Shown here piece by piece: positions 50,763-59,762 of a stretch of DNA of 64,000 nt (within the stretch, counting starts at the first letter, position 1; every line of letters starts with the position of its first letter). The notes beneath the pieces are model-generated. The model was not told the DNA's origin and searched no databases. It saw nothing but the letters and a program-made list of their open reading frames with translations. A program made the translations under genes and the position numbers. This DNA comes from Phaeospirillum tilakii. Lineage in GTDB: Bacteria > Pseudomonadota > Alphaproteobacteria > Rhodospirillales > Magnetospirillaceae. The stretch lies in the NCBI RefSeq assembly GCF_042683125.1, contig NZ_JBHUIY010000018.1, forward strand, positions 14,396 through 78,395, in the 5' to 3' direction.

Positions 50763-51503
50763 ATGAAACAGCCGATCTGGACGCAGAGCTACGACGTCAA
50801 CACCCTGGTGCTCGACCATCGCCGCCAGCTCGGGCTGGTCGGGCTGCTGAAGATCCTCCAGGACGCCGCCTGGATTCATGCCCGCCATCTCGACCACGGC
50901 TACGAGGCGATGCTCGAACACGGCACGCTGTGGGTGCTGACCCGGTTCAAGCTGGTGATCGACGAATGGCCGCGTTGGGGCGATGCCATCGCCATCCGCA
51001 CCTGGGTGCGGCCGCCGGTCGGGCCGCTGGCCAACCGCGATTACGAGATCCTGGCGGCGGACGGGCGCAAGCTGGGCGAGGCCACCGCAGCCTGGCTGAC
51101 GCTCGACGCCACCACCCGCCGGCCGCTGCGGCTGACCCTGGGCGAGGGCGCGCTGGCGGTGCGCGAGGACGGCGCGCTCGACCTCGCCCCGGCCAAGCTG
51201 GCGCCGCGTCCCGATCTGCCGGTGCTGGCCACCGTGCCGGCGCGGCTCAGCGATCTCGACGTCAACGGCCACGTCAACAATGTCTGCTACGCCGCCTGGA
51301 TTCTCGACGCCCTGCCGGCCGAAACCTACGAGACGGAAATCCTGCGCGATTACGAGATCGCCTTCCTGGGCGAAAGCCGGCTGGGCGACGTGGTCCGGCT
51401 GGAAGGGACGACGGACGGCCCCGGCCAGCGTTGGTTCCAGGCCCTGCGCGACAGTGACGGCAAGCCGGTGTTCGCCGCTCGGCTCGGCTCGGTGCCGGGC
51501 TGA
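50763..51503 (+). CDS. Acyl-ACP thioesterase (FatA/FatB-like)
   Basis: The protein has 246 residues with two hot-dog folds. The first includes LVGLLKILQDAAWIHARHLDHGYEAM and WVLTRFKLVIDEWPRWGD. The second includes the catalytic-region motif DLDVNGHVNNVCYAAWILDALP, where NGHVNN is the family hallmark with the active His. It releases fatty acids from acyl carrier protein. Chain-length preference cannot be read here. The start ATG 50763 is well placed. Confidence 0.88.
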   Translation: MKQPIWTQSYDVNTLVLDHRRQLGLVGLLKILQDAAWIHARHLDHGYEAMLEHGTLWVLTRFKLVIDEWPRWGDAIAIRTWVRPPVGPLANRDYEILAADGRKLGEATAAWLTLDATTRRPLRLTLGEGALAVREDGALDLAPAKLAPRPDLPVLATVPARLSDLDVNGHVNNVCYAAWILDALPAETYETEILRDYEIAFLGESRLGDVVRLEGTTDGPGQRWFQALRDSDGKPVFAARLGSVPG

Positions 51504-51667
51504 GCGGGCGGGAGCGTCTCGTCCCGGCGGGTTGGCCGCCGCGTGAGGGGGGGGGCGCGCCGCCGATTCTCACGCCCTACGCTTGTGATGCCGTCAGGCG
51601 TGGCGCATTTTGGTCGCGATTGTGCGACAAGGGAGCAATCCGAGACACTGCGGCAGGCGAGGTGGAT

Positions 51668-52111
51668 ATGGACGGTCCGGAGTTCCGGCGTCTTCGCGAT
51701 CTTCCCGGCAAACGCATTGTCGGGGATATCCGGCTTGCCCCGCGCAGCGACATTTCCGCCGCGTGGGAAGCGAAGGACATCCCCATCGCCAATGCCGATG
51801 GCGTCGATGCCCGCATGACCATTCAGTTGGTCACCGAGACCGGGGCAAAGACCATCAATGTCAAGGTCCCGGGCGTGGGACCGATCTGTCGCCTTGAGGT
51901 GGACAGCCGCCCCCACCGGCCCGCCAGCCGCAGCCATAAACACGCGCTCCGCACGGTGGATTGCCCGCGCGACAACCTGAAGCGCGATGTCGTCGATCGC
52001 CCCGAACTGAGCGGACGGCCGCTGAAGGAGGTATTTGACGCCTTTTGTCGGATGGCGCAGATAACGCATGAGGGCACGCTGATCCTACCCCCCGACCTCG
52101 ACGGGATGTGA
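51668..52111 (+). CDS. Hypothetical protein, partner of DUF1828-type gene
   Basis: The protein has 147 residues from ATG 51668 (GAGGTG upstream). A beta-rich first half (IANADGVDARMTIQLVTETGAKTINVKV) is followed by a His/Arg-rich segment, RPHRPASRSHKHALRT, and a helical end. It looks like the small uncharacterised proteins that precede DUF1828 genes. It is separated from the next gene by 13 bp, and both have less extreme GC and codon bias than neighbours, so the pair was probably acquired together. No function is known. Confidence 0.6.
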   Translation: MDGPEFRRLRDLPGKRIVGDIRLAPRSDISAAWEAKDIPIANADGVDARMTIQLVTETGAKTINVKVPGVGPICRLEVDSRPHRPASRSHKHALRTVDCPRDNLKRDVVDRPELSGRPLKEVFDAFCRMAQITHEGTLILPPDLDGM

Positions 52112-52124
52112 GGGAGACAGGGCG

Positions 52125-52913
52125 ATGATGGAGATGACGACAGCCGCCACGATCCTGGATGCCAATCCGCTGATCGAGAGTGTGGACGCGGTGCCGAAGG
52201 GGCATGTGCGCATCGCCACGGCGTTCCGCTATCCGGATGGTTCATCGGTGGACCTGTTCATCGCGAACCGATCCGATCTGCTGGCGGACGTGGTCCCTGT
52301 GACCCTGACCGATTTTGGCAACACCTTCCTTTGGTTGGATCAGCTCGACATTCGACCGCTGAAATCCGCGCGCCGGAAGCGGCAGACGATGGATGTCCTC
52401 GAAATCTACGACATCACCCACGCCAAAGGCGCTCTGTCGTGTGAGGTTGTCCCCGATGATCTGGTGTCCGGCATCATCCGGCTCGGGCAGGCCTGCATCC
52501 GCATCGCCGATCTGGCCTTTACCCAGCGGATCACCGCCCAGGGGAGCTTCGTCGAAGAGGTGGAGAGTGTGATCGATGACACCGGTCTGGACTATCAGAC
52601 CAACATCAAGGTGGTGGGGCATGCTGGCATCGTCGTGCCCGTGGACTTTCTGATCAGGGCGCGTCGGGTGGAGACGGCGGTCTTTACCCTGCCGGCGGAA
52701 AGCAGCAACCCCGCCTTGGCACACCAGCGCGCCAATGAAGTCTTCGCCCGGTCCTTCGACCTGCGTGACTGGCCGGGGCAGCGCGTTGCCGCGCTCGATG
52801 ATCGCCGTCAGATTTACAGGGATGACGACCTGAGCCGCCTCTGCGATATCGGGACGACGATCATTCCGATTTCAGACGCCGGAACATTTCGCGATATGCT
52901 GATGGTCGCCTGA
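52125..52913 (+). CDS. DUF1828-type protein
   Basis: The protein has 262 residues from ATG 52125. The N-terminal 100 residues (RIATAFRYPDGSSVDLFIANRSDLL, then VTLTDFGNTFLWLDQL) fit the DUF1828 pattern, and a second alpha/beta domain (KVVGHAGIVVPVDFLIRA) follows. Such genes occur scattered in accessory regions and phages beside a small partner. A toxin-antitoxin or defence role is a guess from context. No catalytic motif is evident. The composition suggests horizontal transfer. Confidence 0.6.
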   Translation: MMEMTTAATILDANPLIESVDAVPKGHVRIATAFRYPDGSSVDLFIANRSDLLADVVPVTLTDFGNTFLWLDQLDIRPLKSARRKRQTMDVLEIYDITHAKGALSCEVVPDDLVSGIIRLGQACIRIADLAFTQRITAQGSFVEEVESVIDDTGLDYQTNIKVVGHAGIVVPVDFLIRARRVETAVFTLPAESSNPALAHQRANEVFARSFDLRDWPGQRVAALDDRRQIYRDDDLSRLCDIGTTIIPISDAGTFRDMLMVA

Positions 52914-53347
52914 TCGCGGCGGCGATCATTTCATCCGACGCCCTGTTGGTCCATGAAGGGCTGTTCGGCAATCAGGCCGGCGGGCATCGCCAGCAACGCT
53001 TCGATCATCGGCGGGAGACCGGCTCCGTCACTGCGCCAGGGCGGCCATGGTCCGCCGATAGCGTGCGGAGAACGCGCGGGGCCGACGTCCATCGCCTAGT
53101 GGTGGAGATCATCGGCCCGGGCGCTTGCGCTGTGGCCGTCGCGGACGGTGACCGTCACGTCATCGCCACGGTCGAGACGGGTGGCGGCCGGCAGAGCGCG
53201 CGGCAGCGTCACGCGGTCGCGTTCGCATCCCTGGTGAGCTTCGTCCTCTGCATCGTCGAGGCTCTCCGGGCATCACGGCATCACGCAACAACGGAATCGC
53301 GCCGGTTCTGGCGATCAACCCGAGCCGTGGGCGCCCGCCTCAACAGC
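52914..53347. other. Gene-free stretch
   Basis: About 430 bp after the DUF1828-type gene. An open frame exists (52946-53428) but it runs into the tRNA-Asn gene, lacks a ribosome site and shows no family resemblance. It may be decayed accessory DNA. Confidence 0.45.
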
Positions 53348-53380
53348 GAAAAGGCCAAGCTTTTTTCAAAGCTTGGCCTT
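53348..53380. terminator. Terminator of tRNA-Asn, bidirectional
   Basis: AAGGCCAAGCTTT pairs with AAAGCTTGGCCTT, a near-perfect 12-bp stem with T/A-rich ends on both sides, 6 bp from the tRNA-Asn CCA end. Confidence 0.8.
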
Positions 53381-53386
53381 CGCGAT

Positions 53387-53461
53387 TGGCTCCGGAGGAG
53401 GGATTCGAACCCCCGACCAGCCGGTTAACAGCCGGCTGCTCTACCGCTGAGCTACTCCGGA
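53387..53461 (-). tRNA. tRNA-Asn(GTT)
   Basis: A 75-nt cloverleaf with acceptor TCCGGAG/CTCCGGA, anticodon stem GCCGG/CCGGC with loop CTGTTAA (anticodon GTT), T-loop TTCGAAT, G discriminator and encoded CCA. Confidence 0.96.
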
Positions 53462-53530
53462 TCAATGGTCCTCCCCAGCGGTCGGAAAGAACCAAGAAAC
53501 TCTCTCTCACATCTGCCCGCCCCGAAGCGG

Positions 53531-53604
53531 TGGAGGCCGAGGCCGGAATTGAACCGACGTACGCGGATTTGCAGTCCGCTGCATAGCCACTCTGCCACCC
53601 GGCC
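53531..53604 (-). tRNA. tRNA-Cys(GCA)
   Basis: A 74-nt cloverleaf with acceptor GGCCGGG/CTCGGCC, anticodon stem GCGGA/TCCGC with loop CTGCAAA (anticodon GCA), T-loop TTCAATT, the tRNA-Cys-specific U discriminator and encoded CCA. It is upstream of tRNA-Asn on the same strand, 69 bp apart, and may share its transcript. Confidence 0.96.
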
Positions 53605-53787
53605 ACCGGTCCGTTTCGGCCGGGGCCGACGTGAGGTGGGTGCTTATAAACGCAGATCCGGGGTCGGTCAAGCGTCTTTCTCGCACTTTTTCGGGGGAGA
53701 TTGTCATCGCCCGCCGCCGGCCCTATAACGGGCTGCGGCCGCCGCACCCGCCGCCGCCGCCCAGACCGCCGAGGAGCCTTCGCCGCC

Positions 53788-54441
53788 ATGGATTTCGCCG
53801 CCGCCCGCTTCAACATGGTCGAAAACCAGATCCGCACCAACCGGATCGATCAGCCGCGGTTGCTTCAGGCCCTCGCCGCCACCCCGCGCGAGCCGTTCCT
53901 GCCGCTGGCCCTGCGCGGCTGCGCTTATGCCGATGCCGACCTGCCGCTCGGGCAGGGGCGGGTGCTGATCCAGCCGCTGGTGATGGCCCAGCTGGTTCAG
54001 GCCGCCGCGATCGGCCCCGACGACGTGGTGCTGGCGATCGGCGACGCCACCGGCTGGGCCTCGGCGGTGCTGTCGCGGCTGGCCAGCACCGTCGTCGCGC
54101 TCGAAAGCGACCCCGAGCGCGCCCGCGCCGTCGCCGCCCGGCTGGCCGAGCGCGAGGTCGACAACGTCGCGGTGGTCGAGGGCGAGTTCGCCGCCGGCTA
54201 TCCCGCCCAGGCCCCCTACGACGCCATCCTCCTGTTCGGCGCGGTGGCGGCGCTGCCGCCGGCCCTGCCGGCGCAGTTGGCCGAGCATGGACGGCTGGTC
54301 GCGGTGGTGGCGCCCCGGCCCGGCACCGGCGCCGGGGTGCGGGTGGTGCGGGCCGGCGCCGCCTTCGGCCAGGAAAAGCCGTTCGACGCCGCCACCGCCT
54401 ATCTGCCCGGCCTCGGCCCGCGGCCGGTATTCCGGCTGTAG
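53788..54441 (+). CDS. Protein-L-isoaspartate O-methyltransferase-like protein
   Basis: The protein has 217 residues from ATG 53788 (GAGGAG upstream). FNMVENQIRTNRIDQPRLLQALAATPREPFLP is the PIMT N-terminal region, and QPLVMAQLVQAAAI matches the segment before the SAM site. The SAM loop reads AIGDATGWASAVLSRLAS instead of the usual GxGxGY, so repair activity is doubtful. This variant is typically found next to tolC in alphaproteobacteria, as here (94 bp to tolC). Confidence 0.85.
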   Translation: MDFAAARFNMVENQIRTNRIDQPRLLQALAATPREPFLPLALRGCAYADADLPLGQGRVLIQPLVMAQLVQAAAIGPDDVVLAIGDATGWASAVLSRLASTVVALESDPERARAVAARLAEREVDNVAVVEGEFAAGYPAQAPYDAILLFGAVAALPPALPAQLAEHGRLVAVVAPRPGTGAGVRVVRAGAAFGQEKPFDAATAYLPGLGPRPVFRL

Positions 54442-54535
54442 GCGCCGGCGCGGGACGCGATCGACACGGGTTACACACCACCGGACAAGGCCGCCGCCCC
54501 GGCCGGGGCGGCGCGGCAGAGGGAGAGGGAAGGGG

Positions 54536-55942
54536 ATGCGGATGCGACCGAACCGGGGCCAGACCACGCTGGCGCTGCTGATCGGCCTGACCGGACTGAC
54601 CGGACTGGCCGGCGGGGGGGCGGCGGCGCCGCTCGATCAGGTGCTGGCCACCACCTATGCCGGCAACCCGACCCTGGCGGCGCAGCGGGCCCAGCTCCGC
54701 GCCGCCGACGAAGGCGTGCCCCAGGCCCTGGCCGGCTGGCGCCCGACCGTCACCGTCACCGCCTCGGCCGGGCGCGGCACCTATTTCAGCAACATGGTGC
54801 CGAGCCGGTTCGAGGCCACCCGCAATCCCCGCACCGGCGCGGTGACCGTCACCCAGCCGCTCTACAGCGGCGGGCGTACCGTCGCCGCCACCGCCCAGGC
54901 CGAGGCCAACGTGCAGGCCGAGCGGGCCCGCCTGCACGCCACCGAGCAATCGGTGCTGCTGTCGGCCACCAACGCCTATCTCAACGTGGTGCGCGACGAG
55001 CAGGTGCTGGCGCTGTCGCTCAACAACGAGCAGGTGCTGAAGCGTCAGCTCGAAGCCACCCAGGAGCGGTTCCAGGTCGGCGAGCTGACCCGCACCGACC
55101 TCAGCCAGGCCGAGGCCCGGCTGGCCCGCGCCGTCGCCGACCGGATCGGCGCCGAGGGCACCCTCAAGACCTCGCGCGCCAATTACCTCAACGCGGTCGG
55201 CGCCGCTCCCGACGGGCTGGTGCTGCCGGGGATGCCGGCCGGGCTGCCGGCCCGGCTCGACGACGCCACCGCCGCCGCCCTGGCCGACAATCCCAGCGTG
55301 GTCGCCGCCGACCGTGGCGCCGACGCCGCGCGCGAGGCGGTTGACGTGGTGTTCGGCGAATTGCTGCCGACCGTCAGCGTTCAGGCCGACGTCACCCGCA
55401 CCCTCGACAGCGGCACCCTGTCGGCCAACGAGGTCTATTCGACCACCGCCAAGGAAGTGCTGCTCAACCTGTCGGTGCCGCTCTACGAGGGCGGCGGCAC
55501 CTATGCCCGCCTGCGCGCCGCCAAGCAGACCGCCGGCCAGCGCCGCACCGAGGCCGATCAGGCCCGCCGCGACGCGGTCGAGGCCACCAGCAAGGCGTGG
55601 GAAGGACTGGATTCCGCCCGGGCCCAGGTCCGCTCCTACGAATCCCAGGTCCGCGCCTCCGAGGTCGCCCTGGCCGGGGTGCGCGAGGAATCGCTGGTCG
55701 GTTCGCGCACCGTGCTCGACGTGCTGAACGCCGAACAGGAACTGTTCGACGCCCGGGTCAACCTCGCCCGCGCCCAGCACGACCAGCTCGCCGCCGCGTT
55801 CCAGCTGAAGGCGGCGGTCGGGCAGATGACCGCCGAAAACCTCGGCCTGCCGGTCGATCGTTACGACCCCGACGCCCATTATCAGGCGGTGCGCGACAAA
55901 TGGATCGGCACCGGCGACGAGGTCGAAGCGGCGAAAAAATAG
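54536..55942 (+). CDS. tolC: TolC-family outer-membrane efflux/secretion channel
   Basis: The protein has 468 residues from ATG 54536 (GAGAGGGA upstream; ATG 54542 is also possible). A signal peptide (about 1-30) precedes two repeats of the OEP fold, with FQVGELTRTDLSQAEARLARA and GSRTVLDVLNAEQELFDARVNLARAQHD as the paired helix motifs. It forms the outer-membrane duct of tripartite pumps or type I secretion. The position between the pcm-like and popZ-like genes is the common alphaproteobacterial order. No inner-membrane pump is adjacent. Confidence 0.94.
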   Translation: MRMRPNRGQTTLALLIGLTGLTGLAGGGAAAPLDQVLATTYAGNPTLAAQRAQLRAADEGVPQALAGWRPTVTVTASAGRGTYFSNMVPSRFEATRNPRTGAVTVTQPLYSGGRTVAATAQAEANVQAERARLHATEQSVLLSATNAYLNVVRDEQVLALSLNNEQVLKRQLEATQERFQVGELTRTDLSQAEARLARAVADRIGAEGTLKTSRANYLNAVGAAPDGLVLPGMPAGLPARLDDATAAALADNPSVVAADRGADAAREAVDVVFGELLPTVSVQADVTRTLDSGTLSANEVYSTTAKEVLLNLSVPLYEGGGTYARLRAAKQTAGQRRTEADQARRDAVEATSKAWEGLDSARAQVRSYESQVRASEVALAGVREESLVGSRTVLDVLNAEQELFDARVNLARAQHDQLAAAFQLKAAVGQMTAENLGLPVDRYDPDAHYQAVRDKWIGTGDEVEAAKK

Positions 55943-56065
55943 GCGCTGGGGCCATCGCCCGATGCGGATTTTCCGCAGGATTTTGATGATTTGTTTCCAT
56001 CTGTACGGCATGATCGGTGCGAAAACGCCCCGATCGGGCGCGAGGCAGCATAGAACAGCCGTGAC

Positions 56066-56794
<729 letters not shown>

Positions 56795-56922
56795 CCGGTC
56801 CCCCCGCCGATCCCCGCGCGGTCCGGAGCCCCGGGCCGCCGGAACCCCTCTTCGCTCCGTGGGCGGTCCGGGACGCCGGGCCGCCCGTTTTCCGTTCTAT
56901 CGTCAGACCGAGTTTGCGCACC

Positions 56923-59577
56923 ATGCTGGACAAGACCTACCGTCCCGCCGACGTCGAGCCGAAACATTACCAACGCTGGGAGGAGGCCGGGGCGTTCGCC
57001 GCCCATGTCGATTCCGACCGCGATCCCTACACCATCATGATCCCGCCGCCGAACGTCACCGGCAGCCTGCACATGGGTCATGCCCTGACCTTCACCCTCC
57101 AGGACAGCCTGATCCGCCACCGGCGGATGACCGGGCGCGACGCGCTGTGGCAGCCCGGCACCGACCATGCCGGCATCGCCACCCAGATGGTGGTCGAGCG
57201 CAAGCTGGAGGCGGAAGGCGTCACCCGCCACGATCTCGGCCGCGACCGCTTCATCGAGCGGGTGTGGCAGTGGAAGGGCGAATCCGGCGGCACCATCACC
57301 CGCCAGCTCCGCCGCCTCGGCGCCTCGCTCGACTGGCCGCGCGAACGCTTCACCATGGACGAGGGCCTGTCCAAGGCGGTGCGCAAGGTGTTCGTCACCC
57401 TCTACCGCGAGGGGCTGATCTACCGCGCCCAGCGGCTGGTCAACTGGGACCCCAAGCTGCACACCGCGATCTCCGACCTTGAGGTCGAGCAGCGCGAGGT
57501 CAAGAGCCACATGTGGCACTTCCGCTACCCGGTCGAGGGGATGGCGGACACCTTCATCACCGTCGCCACCACCCGGCCCGAGACCATGCTGGGCGACAGC
57601 GCGGTGGCGGTCCATCCCGAGGATGAGCGTTACACCGCTCTGGTCGGCAAGTTCGTCCGCCTGCCGATCGTCGGAAGGTTGATTCCGATCGTGGCGGATT
57701 CCTATTCCGACCCGACCAAGGGCACCGGCGCGGTCAAGATCACCCCGGCCCACGATTTCAACGACTTCGCCGTCGGCCAGCGCCACAATCTGCCGCTCTA
57801 CAACATCTTCGACCGCGACGCCCGCACCAATGACGAGGTGCCCGAGGCCTATCGCGGCCTCGACCGCTACGACGCCCGCAAGCAGGTGGTGGCGGAGATG
57901 GAGGCGCTCGGCCTGCTCGACCGGATCGAGCCGCACACCCACATGGTCCCCTACGGCGACCGCTCCGGGGTGGTGATCGAGCCGTGGCTGACCGACCAGT
58001 GGTTCGTCGATGCCGCCACCCTGGCCAAGCCGGCGATCGAGGCGGTCGAATCCGGCCGCACCCGCTTCGTCCCCAAGCATTGGGAAAACACCTATTTCGA
58101 GTGGATGCGCAACATCCAGCCCTGGTGCATCTCGCGCCAGATCTGGTGGGGCCATCAGGTGCCGGCGTGGTACGGCCCCGACGGCACGGTGTTCGTCGCC
58201 GAGAGCGCGGCCGAGGCCCAGGCCCAGGCCGACGCCCATTACGGCGCCGCCACCGCGCTGGTGCGGGACTCGGACGTGCTCGACACCTGGTTCTCCTCGG
58301 CGCTGTGGCCGTTCTCGACCCTGGGCTGGCCCGACCAGACCCCGGAACTGGCCCGCTATTATCCCGGCGACGTGCTGGTCACCGGCTTTGACATCATCTT
58401 CTTCTGGGTGGCCCGGATGATGATGATGGGGCTGCATTTCATGGGCGAGGTGCCGTTCCGCGACGTCTACATCCATGCCCTGGTCCGCGACGAGAAGGGC
58501 CAGAAGATGAGCAAGTCGAAGGGCAACATCATCGACCCGCTCAACCTGATCGAAAAATACGGCTGCGACGCGCTGCGCTTCACCCTGGCCGCGCTGGCGG
58601 CGCAGGGGCGCGACGTCAAGCTGGCCGAGAGCCGGGTCGAGGGCTACCGCAACTTCGCCACCAAGCTGTGGAACGCCGCCCGCTTCTGTCAGATGAACCA
58701 GTGCGCGGTGGTGCCGGGCTTCGATCCCAAGGCGGTTAAGGAGACCGTCAATCGCTGGATCGTCGCCAAGACCGCCGAGACCGCCGCCAAGGTCGATGCC
58801 GCGCTCGCCGGCTATCGCTTCGACGCGGCGGCGCTGGGCTCGTATCATTTCGTCTGGGGCACCTTCTGCGACTGGTACCTCGAATTCGCCAAGCCGATCC
58901 TGGCCGGCGCCGACGCGGCGGCCCAGGCCGAGACCCGCGCCACCGCCGCCTGGGTGCTCGATCAGATCCTCCACATCCTCCATCCGCTGATGCCGTTCAT
59001 CACCGAGGAACTGTGGCAGCAGCTGGCCGACCGGGGCGGGGCCGAACTGATGCTCCAGTCCTGGCCGGCGCTCGACGGGCTGGCCGATCCCGCCGCCGAG
59101 GCCGAGATGGACTGGGTGGTGCGGGTGGTCTCGACCGTGCGCGGGGTGCGGTCGGAAATGAACGTGCCGCCCTCGGCCCAGGTCGAACTGCTGGTGGCCG
59201 GGCTGGCCCCCGAGCGGGCCGGCTGGCTGGTCACCCACGGCGAATTGCTGCGGCGGCTGGCCCGTTGCGCCTCGATCACCGCGATCGAGGCCGGCGCGCT
59301 TGATGCCCACCGCAGCGGGGCGGCGCAGATGGTGGTGGACGAGGCCACCCTGGTGATGCCGCTCGGCGCCATCATCGACATCGCCGCCGAACGCGCCCGT
59401 CTCGCCAAGGAGCTGGCCAAGCTCGAAGGCGAGATCGCCAAGGTCGACAAGAAGCTCGGCAATGCCGACTTCATCGCCCGCGCCCCCGAAGAGGTGGTGG
59501 CGGAGCAGCGCGAGCGCCGCGACGATTGGTCGGCCTCGGCGGCGCGTCTGCGCGAGGCGCTCGGCCGGCTCGGCTGA
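56923..59577 (+). CDS. valS: Valyl-tRNA synthetase
   Basis: It charges tRNA-Val. The 884 residues contain the HIGH motif PPNVTGSLHMGHAL and PGTDHAGIATQ. The editing domain has TTRPETMLGDSAVAVHPED. DIIFFWVARMMMMG, the KMSKS motif QKMSKSKGN and a C-terminal coiled coil (ERARLAKELAKLEGEIAKVDKKL) that contacts the tRNA complete it. The start ATG 56923 follows 129 bp of non-coding DNA after the popZ-like gene. All hallmarks are intact. Confidence 0.97.
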   Translation: MLDKTYRPADVEPKHYQRWEEAGAFAAHVDSDRDPYTIMIPPPNVTGSLHMGHALTFTLQDSLIRHRRMTGRDALWQPGTDHAGIATQMVVERKLEAEGVTRHDLGRDRFIERVWQWKGESGGTITRQLRRLGASLDWPRERFTMDEGLSKAVRKVFVTLYREGLIYRAQRLVNWDPKLHTAISDLEVEQREVKSHMWHFRYPVEGMADTFITVATTRPETMLGDSAVAVHPEDERYTALVGKFVRLPIVGRLIPIVADSYSDPTKGTGAVKITPAHDFNDFAVGQRHNLPLYNIFDRDARTNDEVPEAYRGLDRYDARKQVVAEMEALGLLDRIEPHTHMVPYGDRSGVVIEPWLTDQWFVDAATLAKPAIEAVESGRTRFVPKHWENTYFEWMRNIQPWCISRQIWWGHQVPAWYGPDGTVFVAESAAEAQAQADAHYGAATALVRDSDVLDTWFSSALWPFSTLGWPDQTPELARYYPGDVLVTGFDIIFFWVARMMMMGLHFMGEVPFRDVYIHALVRDEKGQKMSKSKGNIIDPLNLIEKYGCDALRFTLAALAAQGRDVKLAESRVEGYRNFATKLWNAARFCQMNQCAVVPGFDPKAVKETVNRWIVAKTAETAAKVDAALAGYRFDAAALGSYHFVWGTFCDWYLEFAKPILAGADAAAQAETRATAAWVLDQILHILHPLMPFITEELWQQLADRGGAELMLQSWPALDGLADPAAEAEMDWVVRVVSTVRGVRSEMNVPPSAQVELLVAGLAPERAGWLVTHGELLRRLARCASITAIEAGALDAHRSGAAQMVVDEATLVMPLGAIIDIAAERARLAKELAKLEGEIAKVDKKLGNADFIARAPEEVVAEQRERRDDWSASAARLREALGRLG

Positions 59578-59603
59578 GCGGGCAGGGGAGGGGCTGACGC
59601 CGG

Positions 59604-59652
59604 CCAAGGGGCGCCCGCCCCTTGGCGATCCCCGGGGAGGGCCACAGGCCCT
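59604..59652 (+). terminator. Two hairpins after valS
   Basis: CCAAGGGGC/GCCCCTTGG (about 59607-59624) and GAGGGCC-ACA-GGCCCTC (59636-59652) stand in tandem 27 bp after valS and are followed by CGCCCCCTTCTTCC. The first resembles the family B core. A terminator role is likely. Confidence 0.55.
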
Positions 59653-59762
59653 CCGCCCCCTTCTTCCGCACTCCTTAAGCGTTACACTCGCGCGATCCTG
59701 GCCATTCGTGCTATCACCGGTTGGAGCAGCGGCACGAACCGGGGGGCTGGCGCGAGCGGGGC

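Noticed and set aside
52946..53428. 160-aa frame running into tRNA-Asn
   Set aside because: Overlaps the tRNA and terminator, no family resemblance.
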